A stretch of 64,000 nt of DNA from Oscillatoria sp. FACHB-1407 (lineage in GTDB: Bacteria; Cyanobacteriota; Cyanobacteriia; Elainellales; Elainellaceae). Shown here piece after piece: positions 43,086-51,178 of this stretch. Every line of letters starts with the position of its first letter. Positions within the stretch are counted from its first letter, which is position 1. Location of the stretch: contig NZ_JACJSA010000010.1 in the NCBI RefSeq assembly GCF_014697545.1, forward strand, positions 186,001-250,000. The letters are read 5' to 3'. The notes under the pieces are model-generated. The model had not been told where the DNA came from and searched no databases. It saw only the letters and a list, made by a program, of their open reading frames with translations. The translations under genes and the position numbers were made by a program.

Positions 43086-43943
43086 CTATAGCGATCGCAG
43101 TCCATGGGCTAATCCCTCACAAATACCCACTATAAAGTCGAGGTCGAGGGTTTCCAGGCGATCGCTGCTTTTGTGATAGTGAGGGTTTCGCATAAAGGCA
43201 GTATCCGTCACCATCAACGCTCGATAGCCCTGATCCCAAAAAGCGGCGTGGTCGCTCTGGCGAGTTTCAGGAACCAGAACCCCTCGCTGTCCAGCGGGTA
43301 ACCATTCGCAGGGCACCTTTCCCACTCGATGCAGACTGCGTCGCAGGTGTAGCAAATCGGGAATCGTTGGTAGGTTGCCCACCAGCGCAATAAAGTCGCC
43401 GCGATTGGGATAGAAATACCGCAATCCAGTTGGGTAGCATTGGGAATTGGGAGTGCGATCGCGATAGCCCAACATTTCCAGTGAGAGCATGAGCCGCAAC
43501 GTTTGCCCCTGTTGCTTTAACTGCATCGCATAGGCACGACTGCCAATCAAACCGAGTTCCTCCAAATCAAACGCTACAAGCTGAATCGGGTGGCGGGCTG
43601 GCTCCGCTGCAAACAAACGTGCCAGTTCCAGCAGTGCTGCGACTCCACTGGCATTATCATCGGCTCCGGGGGAGCCAGGAACAGCATCGTAATGTGCGCC
43701 GATGAGAATCAGGGGTAGCGATCGCCTGCTCTGATGCGCTTGTCCTGGCAGGTTCAAAACCCAATTGCGATGCACGCGCCCTGCCCGTGTAAACTCATGC
43801 GTTGTTACCTCGCCCCACTGCTCAAATTGTTGCTGAATATAGCTCTGCACGTAAAAGTGCCCTTCCGTTGCCAGATAGGGGTCGCGATCGCGCACCAGAT
43901 GCGTCAGGTGAGTGTGCAGATTGTCTCGCAGAGCCATAAGCAT
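43086..43943 (-). CDS. M28-family metallopeptidase
   Basis: A 285-residue zinc-dependent aminopeptidase of the M28 type. The metal ligands are visible: GAHYDAV (H84), GADDNASG (D95), DLEELGL (catalytic and ligand Glu 128-129), and later YHKSSD with its His. No signal peptide is present, so the enzyme is probably cytoplasmic; most relatives release N-terminal residues from peptides. Two Met codons close together (codons 1 and 3) make the start ambiguous by two residues. It is followed on its other side by repeat DNA and a bilin-lyase gene. Confidence 0.85.
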   Translation of the reverse strand: MLMALRDNLHTHLTHLVRDRDPYLATEGHFYVQSYIQQQFEQWGEVTTHEFTRAGRVHRNWVLNLPGQAHQSRRSLPLILIGAHYDAVPGSPGADDNASGVAALLELARLFAAEPARHPIQLVAFDLEELGLIGSRAYAMQLKQQGQTLRLMLSLEMLGYRDRTPNSQCYPTGLRYFYPNRGDFIALVGNLPTIPDLLHLRRSLHRVGKVPCEWLPAGQRGVLVPETRQSDHAAFWDQGYRALMVTDTAFMRNPHYHKSSDRLETLDLDFIVGICEGLAHGLRSL

Positions 43944-43972
43944 TTGGATTGTGATTTTAGATTTTGGATTTT

Positions 43973-44072
43973 ATACCGATTTAATGTTTGATTGTGGCAG
44001 ATCACGGGGTAGGGGCGTTTCGCGAAACGTCCTTACGGAATCATGTGCAGCGAAGCCAATTCAAATTGGTAT
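43973..44072 (+). repeat. family H palindromic element, copy 4, with TTCGCGAA core
   Basis: A 100-bp element with ends ATACCGATTTAATG and CAATTCAAATTGGTAT. The core is GTAGGGGCGTTTCGCGAAAC, continuing to GTCCTTAC (44009-44036), a relative of the palindromes at 2157 and 56822. It lies in TTTGGAT heptad DNA (43950-44110) that fills the gap before cpcT. Confidence 0.65.
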
Positions 44073-44251
44073 TAGATTTTGGATTGTGGATTTTGGATTT
44101 TAGGGTTTTAGAGTTTGGATTGTGGATTGCACAATGGGATCAGAAATAGGAGCGTTGTATGAAATATCCCTGCTGAATTTGCTGCCTGATTTGGGCATCT
44201 GGATAAGACACTTTTCAGCCAAAATCTAAAATCGTAAATCCAAAATTCTAT

Positions 44252-44842
44252 ATGGCTGATTCCCCACTGCTGATTACCCTGGCACAATGGCTCGCCGGAG
44301 AGTTTGACAATCAACTCCAGGCGCGAGAGCGACCCGTCTGGTTTGTGCATCTGAGAATGTGGCAACGTCCCCTAGCGCAACGCATCCAAGGGAAGCTGGC
44401 TTTGTTTGCCGAACAAGCCAATGTCCTCTCCCTCGATCGCCCCTATCGGCAGCGAGTGCTGACATTGCAAGAGACATCCGACGGTCTACAAGGGCAATAT
44501 TGGGCACTCAAAGAACCGGGTCGCTTTCAAGGAGCCGGAGCTAATGTAGACCTGCTCAAACAGTTAAGTCATGAAGATTTGGAGAGCCTACCCGGATGTG
44601 TACTGAGGGTTCGGCAAGAGGGTCATCGCTTTGCAGCCCAACCTCCCGCCGATGCGCGTTGCTACTTTCAATATGAAGGACAAACTCGGCAAGTGGTTTT
44701 GGGGTTTCAGGTCAGTGCTGAGCAGTTTTGGAGCTATGACAAGGGAGTTGATCCAGAGACAGGGCAGGGACTCTGGGGAGCCTTGATAGGACCGTATGAG
44801 TATCACAAATGTCAGAGTTTTGCAGCGGAATTGCCGATTTAG
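44252..44842 (+). CDS. CpcT/CpeT-type phycobiliprotein lyase
   Basis: A 196-residue protein of the CpcT/CpeT (DUF1001) family. LAQWLAGEFDNQLQA opens the family, WFVHLRMWQRPL follows, and RPYRQRVLTL and GCVLRVRQEGHRF are characteristic strands. CpcT attaches phycocyanobilin to Cys-153 of the phycocyanin beta subunit, and CpeT-type members act on phycoerythrin or as chaperones. The sequence does not show which one this is. It points to a phycobilisome-bearing organism, in line with the bilin-type sensor at 58.7 kb. It converges on the receiver-kinase gene with a hairpin between. Confidence 0.9.
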   Translation: MADSPLLITLAQWLAGEFDNQLQARERPVWFVHLRMWQRPLAQRIQGKLALFAEQANVLSLDRPYRQRVLTLQETSDGLQGQYWALKEPGRFQGAGANVDLLKQLSHEDLESLPGCVLRVRQEGHRFAAQPPADARCYFQYEGQTRQVVLGFQVSAEQFWSYDKGVDPETGQGLWGALIGPYEYHKCQSFAAELPI

Positions 44843-44856
44843 ACAACGATATTGAG

Positions 44857-44886
44857 TGGCAGAGGTGACTAATCGCGTCTCTGCCA
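44857..44886. terminator. hairpin between convergent cpcT-like and kinase genes
   Basis: TGGCAGAG and CTCTGCCA pair exactly around a 14-nt loop, 14 bp after the lyase stop and 34 bp from the kinase stop. No strong T-run follows, so it is a probable rather than certain bidirectional terminator. Confidence 0.5.
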
Positions 44887-44920
44887 TCAAAATCGTCATT
44901 AGCCATTGAACCGCCCCCTA

Positions 44921-46081
44921 TTATCGGGGTTGTTGCATGGGCAATTGCACAACGAAGATGCTGCCGTTACCGACTTCGGATTGAATGTTGATCTTGCCGT
45001 GGTGTGCTTTGACGATTTGGCTCGACAGGTGCAAGCCTAAACCACTGCCCGATCGCTTGTGGTTGCCATGCCGGAATGGCTCAAATAGGAAGGATCGATA
45101 TTCTGGGGCAACACCGGGACCAGAATCCTGGACTTCAATTTTGACCCATTGAGAGCCGTTGTTGGAAGCATTGCTAGTTGGGGCAGATGTCGTGCCAAGC
45201 CGGACTTCGACAAAGCCAGTATCGGTAAACTTAATGGCGTTGCCCACCAGATTCATAAACACGCGCCGCAACTCTAAGCGATCGCCCATGATCTCAACTT
45301 CTCCAACGGTATTGAGATTGCTGCGGAGTTCTAACCCCTTGTCGATCGCCAGAGGTGTCAGAGATTGCAGGACTTCCAGCAATAGCTCTTGCATATTGAT
45401 CGGGGTAAACGCCAGCGTCTTTTTCCCGGCTTCGTAGCAATAGACCTCCAGGAGCGCATTCACCATCTCCAAAAGGTTTTGGTTGCTGCGACTCATGATC
45501 ACCATGGCTTCGCTCAACTCAGGTGACAGTTCACCGAGAACCCCCTGCTGAATTAGAGACAACATGCGATCGGCAGCGACAAGGGGAGTCCGCAAATCGT
45601 GAGTCAGGCGGGAGACAAAGTCTTCACGTTGACGAGCAATCTGGTCGCGCTCATCGACGCTGTGTTTGAGTTTGAGGAGCGATCGCACCCGTGCCAGCAA
45701 TTCTTCAAATTCAATTGGTTTGCGAATAAAATCCTCGGCTCCGGTATCCAACCCCTGGGCAGCTCTAGGCTTGTCGTGCGCTGTGATTAACAGAATTGGA
45801 ATGAACGGTAGATTTTGATTTTCGCGAATCCGGCGAGTCACCTCAAATCCATCCATCCCAGGCATCATCACGTCTAAAAGCACCAGATCGGGAGGGGATG
45901 TTTCAACAAAGGCTAATGCATCTCTGCCGTTGTCTACAATATCAATTCGATAGCCCTCTTCTTTTAAGATTGCCTGAATTAAATATGAATTATCGGGAGC
46001 ATCATCCACGACTAGAATGCGATCAGGTCTTTTTGAAGGGTTTAACGGAAAAGATTGATTTGTAAAACTGAGCGTTTGCAT
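44921..46081 (-). CDS. receiver-histidine kinase hybrid (REC-HisKA-HATPase)
   Basis: A 386-residue protein (from ATG 46081) with an N-terminal receiver and a kinase core. The receiver shows acidic D26/D27 (VVDDAPDN), the phosphoacceptor D70 (VLLDVMMPGMDG) and the lysine in DFIRKPIEF. The kinase has H161 in LTHDLRTPLV, then MNLVGNAIKFT, VQDSGPGVAP and GSGLGLHLS. The receiver at the N-terminus probably controls the kinase after phosphotransfer from another kinase. There is no membrane segment. The frame runs open to a GTG at 46144; the start at 46081 agrees with the family but has a weak ribosome-binding site. Confidence 0.88.
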   Translation of the reverse strand: MQTLSFTNQSFPLNPSKRPDRILVVDDAPDNSYLIQAILKEEGYRIDIVDNGRDALAFVETSPPDLVLLDVMMPGMDGFEVTRRIRENQNLPFIPILLITAHDKPRAAQGLDTGAEDFIRKPIEFEELLARVRSLLKLKHSVDERDQIARQREDFVSRLTHDLRTPLVAADRMLSLIQQGVLGELSPELSEAMVIMSRSNQNLLEMVNALLEVYCYEAGKKTLAFTPINMQELLLEVLQSLTPLAIDKGLELRSNLNTVGEVEIMGDRLELRRVFMNLVGNAIKFTDTGFVEVRLGTTSAPTSNASNNGSQWVKIEVQDSGPGVAPEYRSFLFEPFRHGNHKRSGSGLGLHLSSQIVKAHHGKINIQSEVGNGSIFVVQLPMQQPR

Positions 46082-46204
46082 AAATAATGGGAGGTTTTTA
46101 AGGAGCTTTTTTGTAAGAGCAGGATTTGAAAGCGATTGTCTCACTCTAGAGACGTTTTATACCTCAACCAAATGAGAGATTTTCACGCAGGGCGCAACAG
46201 AGGA

Positions 46205-47272
46205 ATGAACTGGATTAAAACTGCCCCTCGATGGTTAGTGTGGGGATTGGCTTTCCCTATCTTGGTTCTGAATGGCTGGCTGATGCTGCTAGTGATGGAC
46301 TATTTTCGATCGCCTGTCACCATTTTTATCAGTGCCACTATTCTCTCCTTTATTCTCGACTACCCGGTGCGTTGGCTACAACGTCGGCGTGTACCCCGCT
46401 TGCAAGCCGTTTTTTGGGTTGTGTTGTTGGTGCTGTCGATTGTGTTTATTCTGGCAATTACGATTGTGCCGATTGTGATCGAGCAGTTGGATGAGCTGAT
46501 TAACCGCCTGCCTAGCTGGTTAGAAACTGGAAGCCAACGGCTAGAAGCGATGCAAAGCTGGGCGATCGCCCGTCGTTTGCCTGTGGATCTGAGTTGGGTG
46601 ATGCTGCGGTTGCAGGATGAACTGTCAAATCAGCTGCAAGTCTTTAGTAGTCGCATTCTAACCTTTGGGTTGGGTCTGTTGGGAAGTGCCTTTGAGCTAA
46701 CCCTGACCATGGTGGTGACATTTTACCTGTTGCTGTATGGCGATCGCTTCTGGCAAGGTTGGTTTCAATGGTTGCCGCCTCCCTTTAACGTCAGACTACG
46801 CCGTTCCCTGCGCTTACATTTCCATAACTACTTCATCGGTCAGGCAACGCTAGCTTCATTAATGGCAATCTTTATTACTGTTGCCTTTTTAGTGCTTCAG
46901 GTGCCCTTTGGGCTGTTGTTTGGGTTGGCGATCGGCGTGATGACTCTGTTGCCCTTTGGGGCGGTGTTTAGTATCTGGATCATCAGTTTTTTGATTGGGT
47001 TAAACAGTCTATGGCTGGGTGTGAAGGTGCTGTTTGTCGCATTACTGATCGATCAGAGTATCGAAAGTGGTATCGCTCCTCGCTTGTTGGGGCGGTTTAC
47101 CGGGCTAAACCCAGTTTGGGTTCTGATTGCCCTGCTCCTGGGAGTCAGAATCGGCGGTCTATTGGGCTTATTGATTGCTGTCCCCACTGCCAGCTTTATT
47201 AAAAGCATCATTGATATGCTAAAAATCTCAGCCTCTGAGTCCACCGTTGAAGACATCGAACTTGCTCCTTAA
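46205..47272 (+). CDS. AI-2E family transporter (membrane permease)
   Basis: A 355-residue integral membrane protein with about seven to eight helices. Family features are the N-terminal hairpin (ISATILSFILDYPVRWLQRR), the central helix (LTLTMVVTFYLLLYGDRFW), the charged loop RRSLRLHFHNYFIGQA and the C-terminal GVRIGGLLGLLIAVPTASF. Characterised members (YdgG/TqsA) export autoinducer-2 or other compounds; others are Na+/H+ antiporters, so the substrate is unknown. Open frame begins at 46136, and ATG 46172 is an alternative start; ATG 46205 gives a normal N-terminus. The next gene starts 14 bp later, so the two form an operon. Confidence 0.8.
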   Translation: MNWIKTAPRWLVWGLAFPILVLNGWLMLLVMDYFRSPVTIFISATILSFILDYPVRWLQRRRVPRLQAVFWVVLLVLSIVFILAITIVPIVIEQLDELINRLPSWLETGSQRLEAMQSWAIARRLPVDLSWVMLRLQDELSNQLQVFSSRILTFGLGLLGSAFELTLTMVVTFYLLLYGDRFWQGWFQWLPPPFNVRLRRSLRLHFHNYFIGQATLASLMAIFITVAFLVLQVPFGLLFGLAIGVMTLLPFGAVFSIWIISFLIGLNSLWLGVKVLFVALLIDQSIESGIAPRLLGRFTGLNPVWVLIALLLGVRIGGLLGLLIAVPTASFIKSIIDMLKISASESTVEDIELAP

Positions 47273-47286
47273 ATTCTCCTCTTCCT

Positions 47287-48681
47287 ATGATTCAATCTGT
47301 CTCTCCGTCCGTTAGCGATCGCCTACCCACGCTCATCCAGAGCCAGCGACAGTTCTTTGCAACTGGGGCAACCAAAGACGTTGAGTTTCGGATTGCCCAA
47401 CTCAAAGCCCTGCGACAGGCGATTCAAGCCCATAAAGATGCCATTTTGGAGGCACTCAAAGCGGATCTGCACAAGTCCGTGTTTGAGGCGTATGCTGCCG
47501 AGATTGGGGTGATTCGAGATATCGATCATGCGTTGAAACACATTCGCGCCTGGGTGAAGCCAAAGTCAGTGCCCGTGGGGTTGATGCAAGCACCGGGTCG
47601 TGCCCGCATTCAGGCAGAACCCCTGGGGTCGGTGTTGATCATTGGTCCCTGGAACTACCCGATTCAACTCATGATTTCGCCATTGGTGGGGGCGATCGCC
47701 GCTGGTAACTGTGTCGTGTTAAAGCCCTCAGAACTGGCACCCCGCAGTTCTGAAGTCATCGCTGATATCATTCGCAAAACCTTTGAACCACACTACATTG
47801 CCGTTGTGGAAGGTGGCATCGAAACCAGTCAGGCTGTTTTAGCACAGAAATTTGATCACATCTTTTTCACCGGGGGTACGGCGATCGGCAAAATCGTCAT
47901 GGCAGCCGCCGCCCAAACCCTCACCCCCGTTACCCTCGAACTGGGCGGCAAAAGCCCCTGCATTGTCGATGCCGACATTGATGTGGAGATGACGGCTCGA
48001 CGCATTGCCTGGGGCAAATTTATGAACGCTGGGCAATCCTGCATTGCTCCCGACTATCTGCTCGTGCAGCGGCGGATCAAACCTCTCCTGCTACAGGCGA
48101 TCGAAGCCGCGATTTACGAGTTTTATGGCGATGATCCGGCTCAAACCGAAGACTACGGCAGAATTATCAGCGACAGACACACGCAGCGATTGACATCCCT
48201 GCTGTCCAGCGGACGCATTCTATTGGGCGGACAAACGAACCTGGGCGATCGCTACATTGCCCCCACCGTGATGGATCAGGTGCCCCCCGATAGCCCAATC
48301 ATGCAGGATGAGATTTTTGGTCCCATTCTGCCTGTGCTGGAGTATGACGAGTTAGAAGAGGCGATCGCTTTCGTCAACGACCGACCCAAGCCTTTGGCTC
48401 TCTACATCTTCTCTAGAAACAAAGACATTCAGCAACGGGTGCTCAACGCCACATCATCGGGGGGAGCCTGCGTCAACGATACTTTCCTGCAAGTCGGGGT
48501 AGTTGACCTCCCCTTTGGCGGAGTGGGTGACAGCGGTATCGGCAGCTACCACGGCAAAGCCAGTTTTGATACCTTCTCTCACTTCAAAAGCATTCTCTAC
48601 AAACCCTTTTGGCTCGACTTCAAAATGCGCTATGCCCCGTACAAGGACAAGATCGAGACACTAAAGAAATTTATTCGATGA
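47287..48681 (+). CDS. aldehyde dehydrogenase (fatty aldehyde type)
   Basis: A 464-residue NAD(P)-dependent aldehyde dehydrogenase. The catalytic Cys is C252 in NAGQSCIAPD, the general-base Glu is in TLELGGKSP, and FFTGGTAIGK binds the cofactor. It resembles the class-3-like, membrane-linked cyanobacterial enzyme (slr0091 type) that oxidises long-chain aldehydes and apocarotenals; the C-terminal hydrophobic tail is short here. It is co-transcribed with the AI-2E transporter, 14 bp upstream. The gene ends before a long hairpin. Confidence 0.9.
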   Translation: MIQSVSPSVSDRLPTLIQSQRQFFATGATKDVEFRIAQLKALRQAIQAHKDAILEALKADLHKSVFEAYAAEIGVIRDIDHALKHIRAWVKPKSVPVGLMQAPGRARIQAEPLGSVLIIGPWNYPIQLMISPLVGAIAAGNCVVLKPSELAPRSSEVIADIIRKTFEPHYIAVVEGGIETSQAVLAQKFDHIFFTGGTAIGKIVMAAAAQTLTPVTLELGGKSPCIVDADIDVEMTARRIAWGKFMNAGQSCIAPDYLLVQRRIKPLLLQAIEAAIYEFYGDDPAQTEDYGRIISDRHTQRLTSLLSSGRILLGGQTNLGDRYIAPTVMDQVPPDSPIMQDEIFGPILPVLEYDELEEAIAFVNDRPKPLALYIFSRNKDIQQRVLNATSSGGACVNDTFLQVGVVDLPFGGVGDSGIGSYHGKASFDTFSHFKSILYKPFWLDFKMRYAPYKDKIETLKKFIR

Positions 48682-48690
48682 ATTATTAAA

Positions 48691-48738
48691 GTGAAGTAGA
48701 GAAGAGACGCAATTAATCGCGTCTCTTCTCTACTTCAC
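48691..48738. terminator. 20-bp stem hairpin between convergent genes
   Basis: GTGAAGTAGAGAAGAGACGC and its exact reverse complement flank an 8-nt loop. It lies 9 bp after the aldehyde dehydrogenase stop and 10 bp before the end of the convergent oxidoreductase gene. It should stop transcription in both directions. Confidence 0.75.
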
Positions 48739-48748
48739 CCTTCAACCC

Positions 48749-49342
48749 CTATCGGCTATACCGCTCCTCTGCCCAGGGTTCACCCCGGTGATGATAGCCA
48801 TTGCGCTCCCAAAACCCTAACTCTGTATGGTCGAGAAACTCTAACCCATTAATCCACTTGGCACTCTTCCAGGCATAGAGGTGGGGCACCACAAGACGCA
48901 TGGGTCCACCATGCTCGATAGGCAACGGCTCACCAAACAGGGTATGGGCAAAAAAGTTTTCTTCTCGCAAAAAGTCATCTATCGCGATGTTCGTGGTGTA
49001 CCCCCCGTAGCAGTGCTCCATGATGTGAACAGCCTTGGGGTCAACATCGATGTACTTCATGAAGTCGGTTACTTTTACACCTGTCCACTGGACATCGAGT
49101 TTTGACCAGGTTGTGACACAGTGAAAATCAGCCGTGAAGTTACTCTGCGGCATCGCCATAAAATCTGACCAGCTAAAGGTCTTGTTCTGAGCAAGCCCCC
49201 ACACTTTAAACTGCCAGTTTTCGGTACTAACCGTTGGGGTTTGCCCATAGGTCAACACGGGAAAGCCTTTGGCGAGGTGTTGTCCTGGGGGAACGCGATT
49301 TTGCTCGTCTGCGGTTGGTTTATGAAAGAATTTTCCGAGCAT
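48749..49342 (-). CDS. sulfite oxidase-like molybdopterin-binding protein
   Basis: A 197-residue single-domain member of the sulfite oxidase/MsrP (YedY) superfamily. The molybdenum-binding cysteine is C75 in DFHCVTTWSKLD. VTDFMKYIDVDPKAVHIMEH, GGYTTNIAIDDFL and GGPMRLVVPHLYAWKSAKW follow the family fold. There is no signal peptide, haem or dimerisation domain, so it is a minimal cytoplasmic Moco enzyme whose substrate is unknown. Moco use links it to the molybdate importer 42 kb away. No upstream gene shares its strand closely. Confidence 0.85.
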   Translation of the reverse strand: MLGKFFHKPTADEQNRVPPGQHLAKGFPVLTYGQTPTVSTENWQFKVWGLAQNKTFSWSDFMAMPQSNFTADFHCVTTWSKLDVQWTGVKVTDFMKYIDVDPKAVHIMEHCYGGYTTNIAIDDFLREENFFAHTLFGEPLPIEHGGPMRLVVPHLYAWKSAKWINGLEFLDHTELGFWERNGYHHRGEPWAEERYSR

Positions 49343-49434
49343 AACGTAAAGGGGTGAGGGATAGAGTTGGCGTAGATATCACAGAGCCATCCGGTTGCTG
49401 CGAACTGTCAGCTGTCGCCATCAAGGTTAGAACG

Positions 49435-49480
49435 GGGTGCAGGGATGGAATCCTTGGATGGGAGAAGCTCCACACCCTCT
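49435..49480. repeat. family E double-hairpin repeat, decayed copy
   Basis: GGGGTGCAGGGATGGAATCC and GGGAGAAGCTCCACACCC keep the family E layout with several mismatches. It is part of a 298-bp spacer between the oxidoreductase and rpmF. Confidence 0.5.
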
Positions 49481-49553
49481 TTCTTCTCTGTTTTGACAGT
49501 TGCTCTATCTACTGTGTAGCAGAGATTTGAGCAACCCAAATTAAATAGGAATT

Positions 49554-49580
49554 AAAAAACAGGACACGAGGTGCCCTGTT
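49554..49580 (-). terminator. intrinsic terminator of rpmF
   Basis: Read on the minus strand, AACAGGGCA and TGTCCTGTT pair (one G-T wobble) around a 5-nt loop and are followed by TTTTTT. It lies 60 bp downstream of the rpmF stop. Confidence 0.75.
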
Positions 49581-49640
49581 GGTGGAGTTGATATGACGAG
49601 AGGGGTTGGAAATAAAGGATGACAACTGCATCCCAAAAAG

Positions 49641-49811
49641 TTACTCTTCCTCATCCTCCTCTTGGGGATAGATAAAGCTGCTGGAACGCCCCGTCAATAC
49701 GGACTTGCCCAAAGACAGTGCTCTCTGGGCTTGTAGAGCTGCCTTACGACGCCAGGTTGCTCTGCGCTTATCTCGCTTTGAGTTGGATGTTTTCTTCTTA
49801 GGAACCGCCAT
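49641..49811 (-). CDS. rpmF: 50S ribosomal protein L32
   Basis: A 56-residue basic protein with the L32 signature ([21 protein letters not shown]). It ends in an unusual acidic tail (PQEEDEEE), as often seen in cyanobacterial L32. It lacks the four zinc cysteines of C+ forms. The frame opens upstream at 49826; the ATG at 49811 gives the standard MAVPKKK start. It is a component of the large subunit near the peptidyl-transferase site. An intrinsic terminator follows. Confidence 0.93.
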   Translation of the reverse strand: MAVPKKKTSNSKRDKRRATWRRKAALQAQRALSLGKSVLTGRSSSFIYPQEEDEEE

Positions 49812-49960
49812 GACCGCACACGCCAATTTTTTACAACCTTTCCATATTAATCGATCTAGGAGGTGAGTGGAAACATCAGGAAGAGATCTTACGGGAGGTC
49901 AAGGGTCTATTGACGGACAACGCCCATTGGCGATCGCCCATCCATTAATCAACGCTAACC

Positions 49961-50620
49961 CTAACGCAAAATCGATCGCGGCAATCCCAATTGCCCAGCA
50001 GGGGCAGCGGGCAGGTCAATGCGAACAGGGTTGCCTTCAGGAGTTTGCGGAATAGTTGTCACAGGGACATTGGTTGTGGTCGCAGGGGCATTGGCAGGGG
50101 CAGTTTGGGTGGGTTGCGGTACACCGGGAGCAGCGGGTTGAGACGCGGGAGGCACAGCCGTTGCCGTTGGCGGAATCGCATCCACAGGAACGGTTTCGTC
50201 GAGGCGCAACAACGATCTCGCACTGACAAAGTAGGTCGCCCAACGCCGTGCATCAGGACGGCTATTCCACTGAGCCCGGTTGACGTCTAACGATAGCAGG
50301 GGAGCGATCGCCCCTCCACTTTGACCCATCACGGTAATGGATACCTCTGTCACTCCCCGATTGCCACTGAAACTGCGCTGAGCAACAGTTCGAGCGGCGG
50401 CTTCTGCCCTGCGAATCATCGTGTCATAGCTTTCTCCCGCTTCTCGCTCAAGCGCAACTGCGACGCGATAGGGATAGGCTTGAGCCATGCTTGGAAACAC
50501 GGCTTCGATCGCAACCCACAGTCCTAACATGCTGCCGCAGAGGGTCAGACCAAGCGACGTGAATCGATTAAAACGCGATCGTTGATTTGAGGTAGGTTTA
50601 GCATCCTTGGCAAGTGTCAT
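49961..50620 (-). CDS. hypothetical secreted, proline/threonine-rich protein
   Basis: A 219-residue protein. A basic N-terminus and hydrophobic segment (LGLTLCGSMLGLWVAIEAV) ending SMAQA form a signal peptide. The mature N-terminal half has a helix (ESYDTMIRRAEAAARTVAQ) and beta strands (EVSITVMGQSGGAIAPLLSL). The second half is low-complexity Pro/Ala/Thr (about 155-205). I do not recognise the family; it may be anchored to or exported across the envelope. The frame opens at 50824, but ATG 50620 has a GGAGG seven bases upstream and starts the signal peptide, so it is preferred. Confidence 0.65.
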   Translation of the reverse strand: MTLAKDAKPTSNQRSRFNRFTSLGLTLCGSMLGLWVAIEAVFPSMAQAYPYRVAVALEREAGESYDTMIRRAEAAARTVAQRSFSGNRGVTEVSITVMGQSGGAIAPLLSLDVNRAQWNSRPDARRWATYFVSARSLLRLDETVPVDAIPPTATAVPPASQPAAPGVPQPTQTAPANAPATTTNVPVTTIPQTPEGNPVRIDLPAAPAGQLGLPRSILR

Positions 50621-51178
50621 GATTGACCTCCGATAGACGTTGCTCGTGATGATTAAAAAAGCAGGCTTACAGCAGATCAGGATTACAAAGGTGGGCAACT
50701 CTCGAGTTTGCTTTTTGAACTCATTGAATAGCTCCAGATAGACGGGTTCGCGCTTTGTACAGCAACTGTCGAGACAGTTGAGACAAGGGGATGTGGAGGT
50801 TGCGCCTCCAGCCAGGGGTTCCACCCCTACACTCCGTCCTTACCAACCTTTCGGTTGCTATAGATGTATTGTCTAGTCAACCCAAAAATGACTCTAATCT
50901 TTATTCTCTAGCGATCGCCCAATATAAAAATACCGAAATTGAAACCAGTCTATAGCAGTCTTCCATAATTTATGAGGCAGGTTGACGTTGAATCTATTTA
51001 CTCGACCAGCAGAGATGTGATGTTTGGCGTGATTTGAGATGAAATCCGTTATGAAAATATTGCTGATCACAATTAATTAAGAGATACTATTTGGTTGAGC
51101 TATTTACTTTAGAAGTGGGTGATTGATGAAACTCTCTGGGCACCCTACTGACATAATCCTGATTTTGGGGCATCTGGA
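50621..51178. other. spacer between divergent secreted-protein and caspase-like genes
   Basis: A 558-bp stretch with a family E repeat (50786-50834) and an otherwise AT-rich right half (50860-51178). No gene is supported. It should hold the promoters of both flanking genes. Confidence 0.45.
50786..50834. repeat. family E double-hairpin repeat, copy 4
   Basis: GGGGATGTGGAGGTTGCGCC, the arm CTCCAGCC and AGGGGTTCCACCCCTAC give two hairpins in the opposite sense to 28142-28192. Flanking pairs GACAGTT/AACTGTC (from 50766) extend the structure upstream. Confidence 0.6.
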
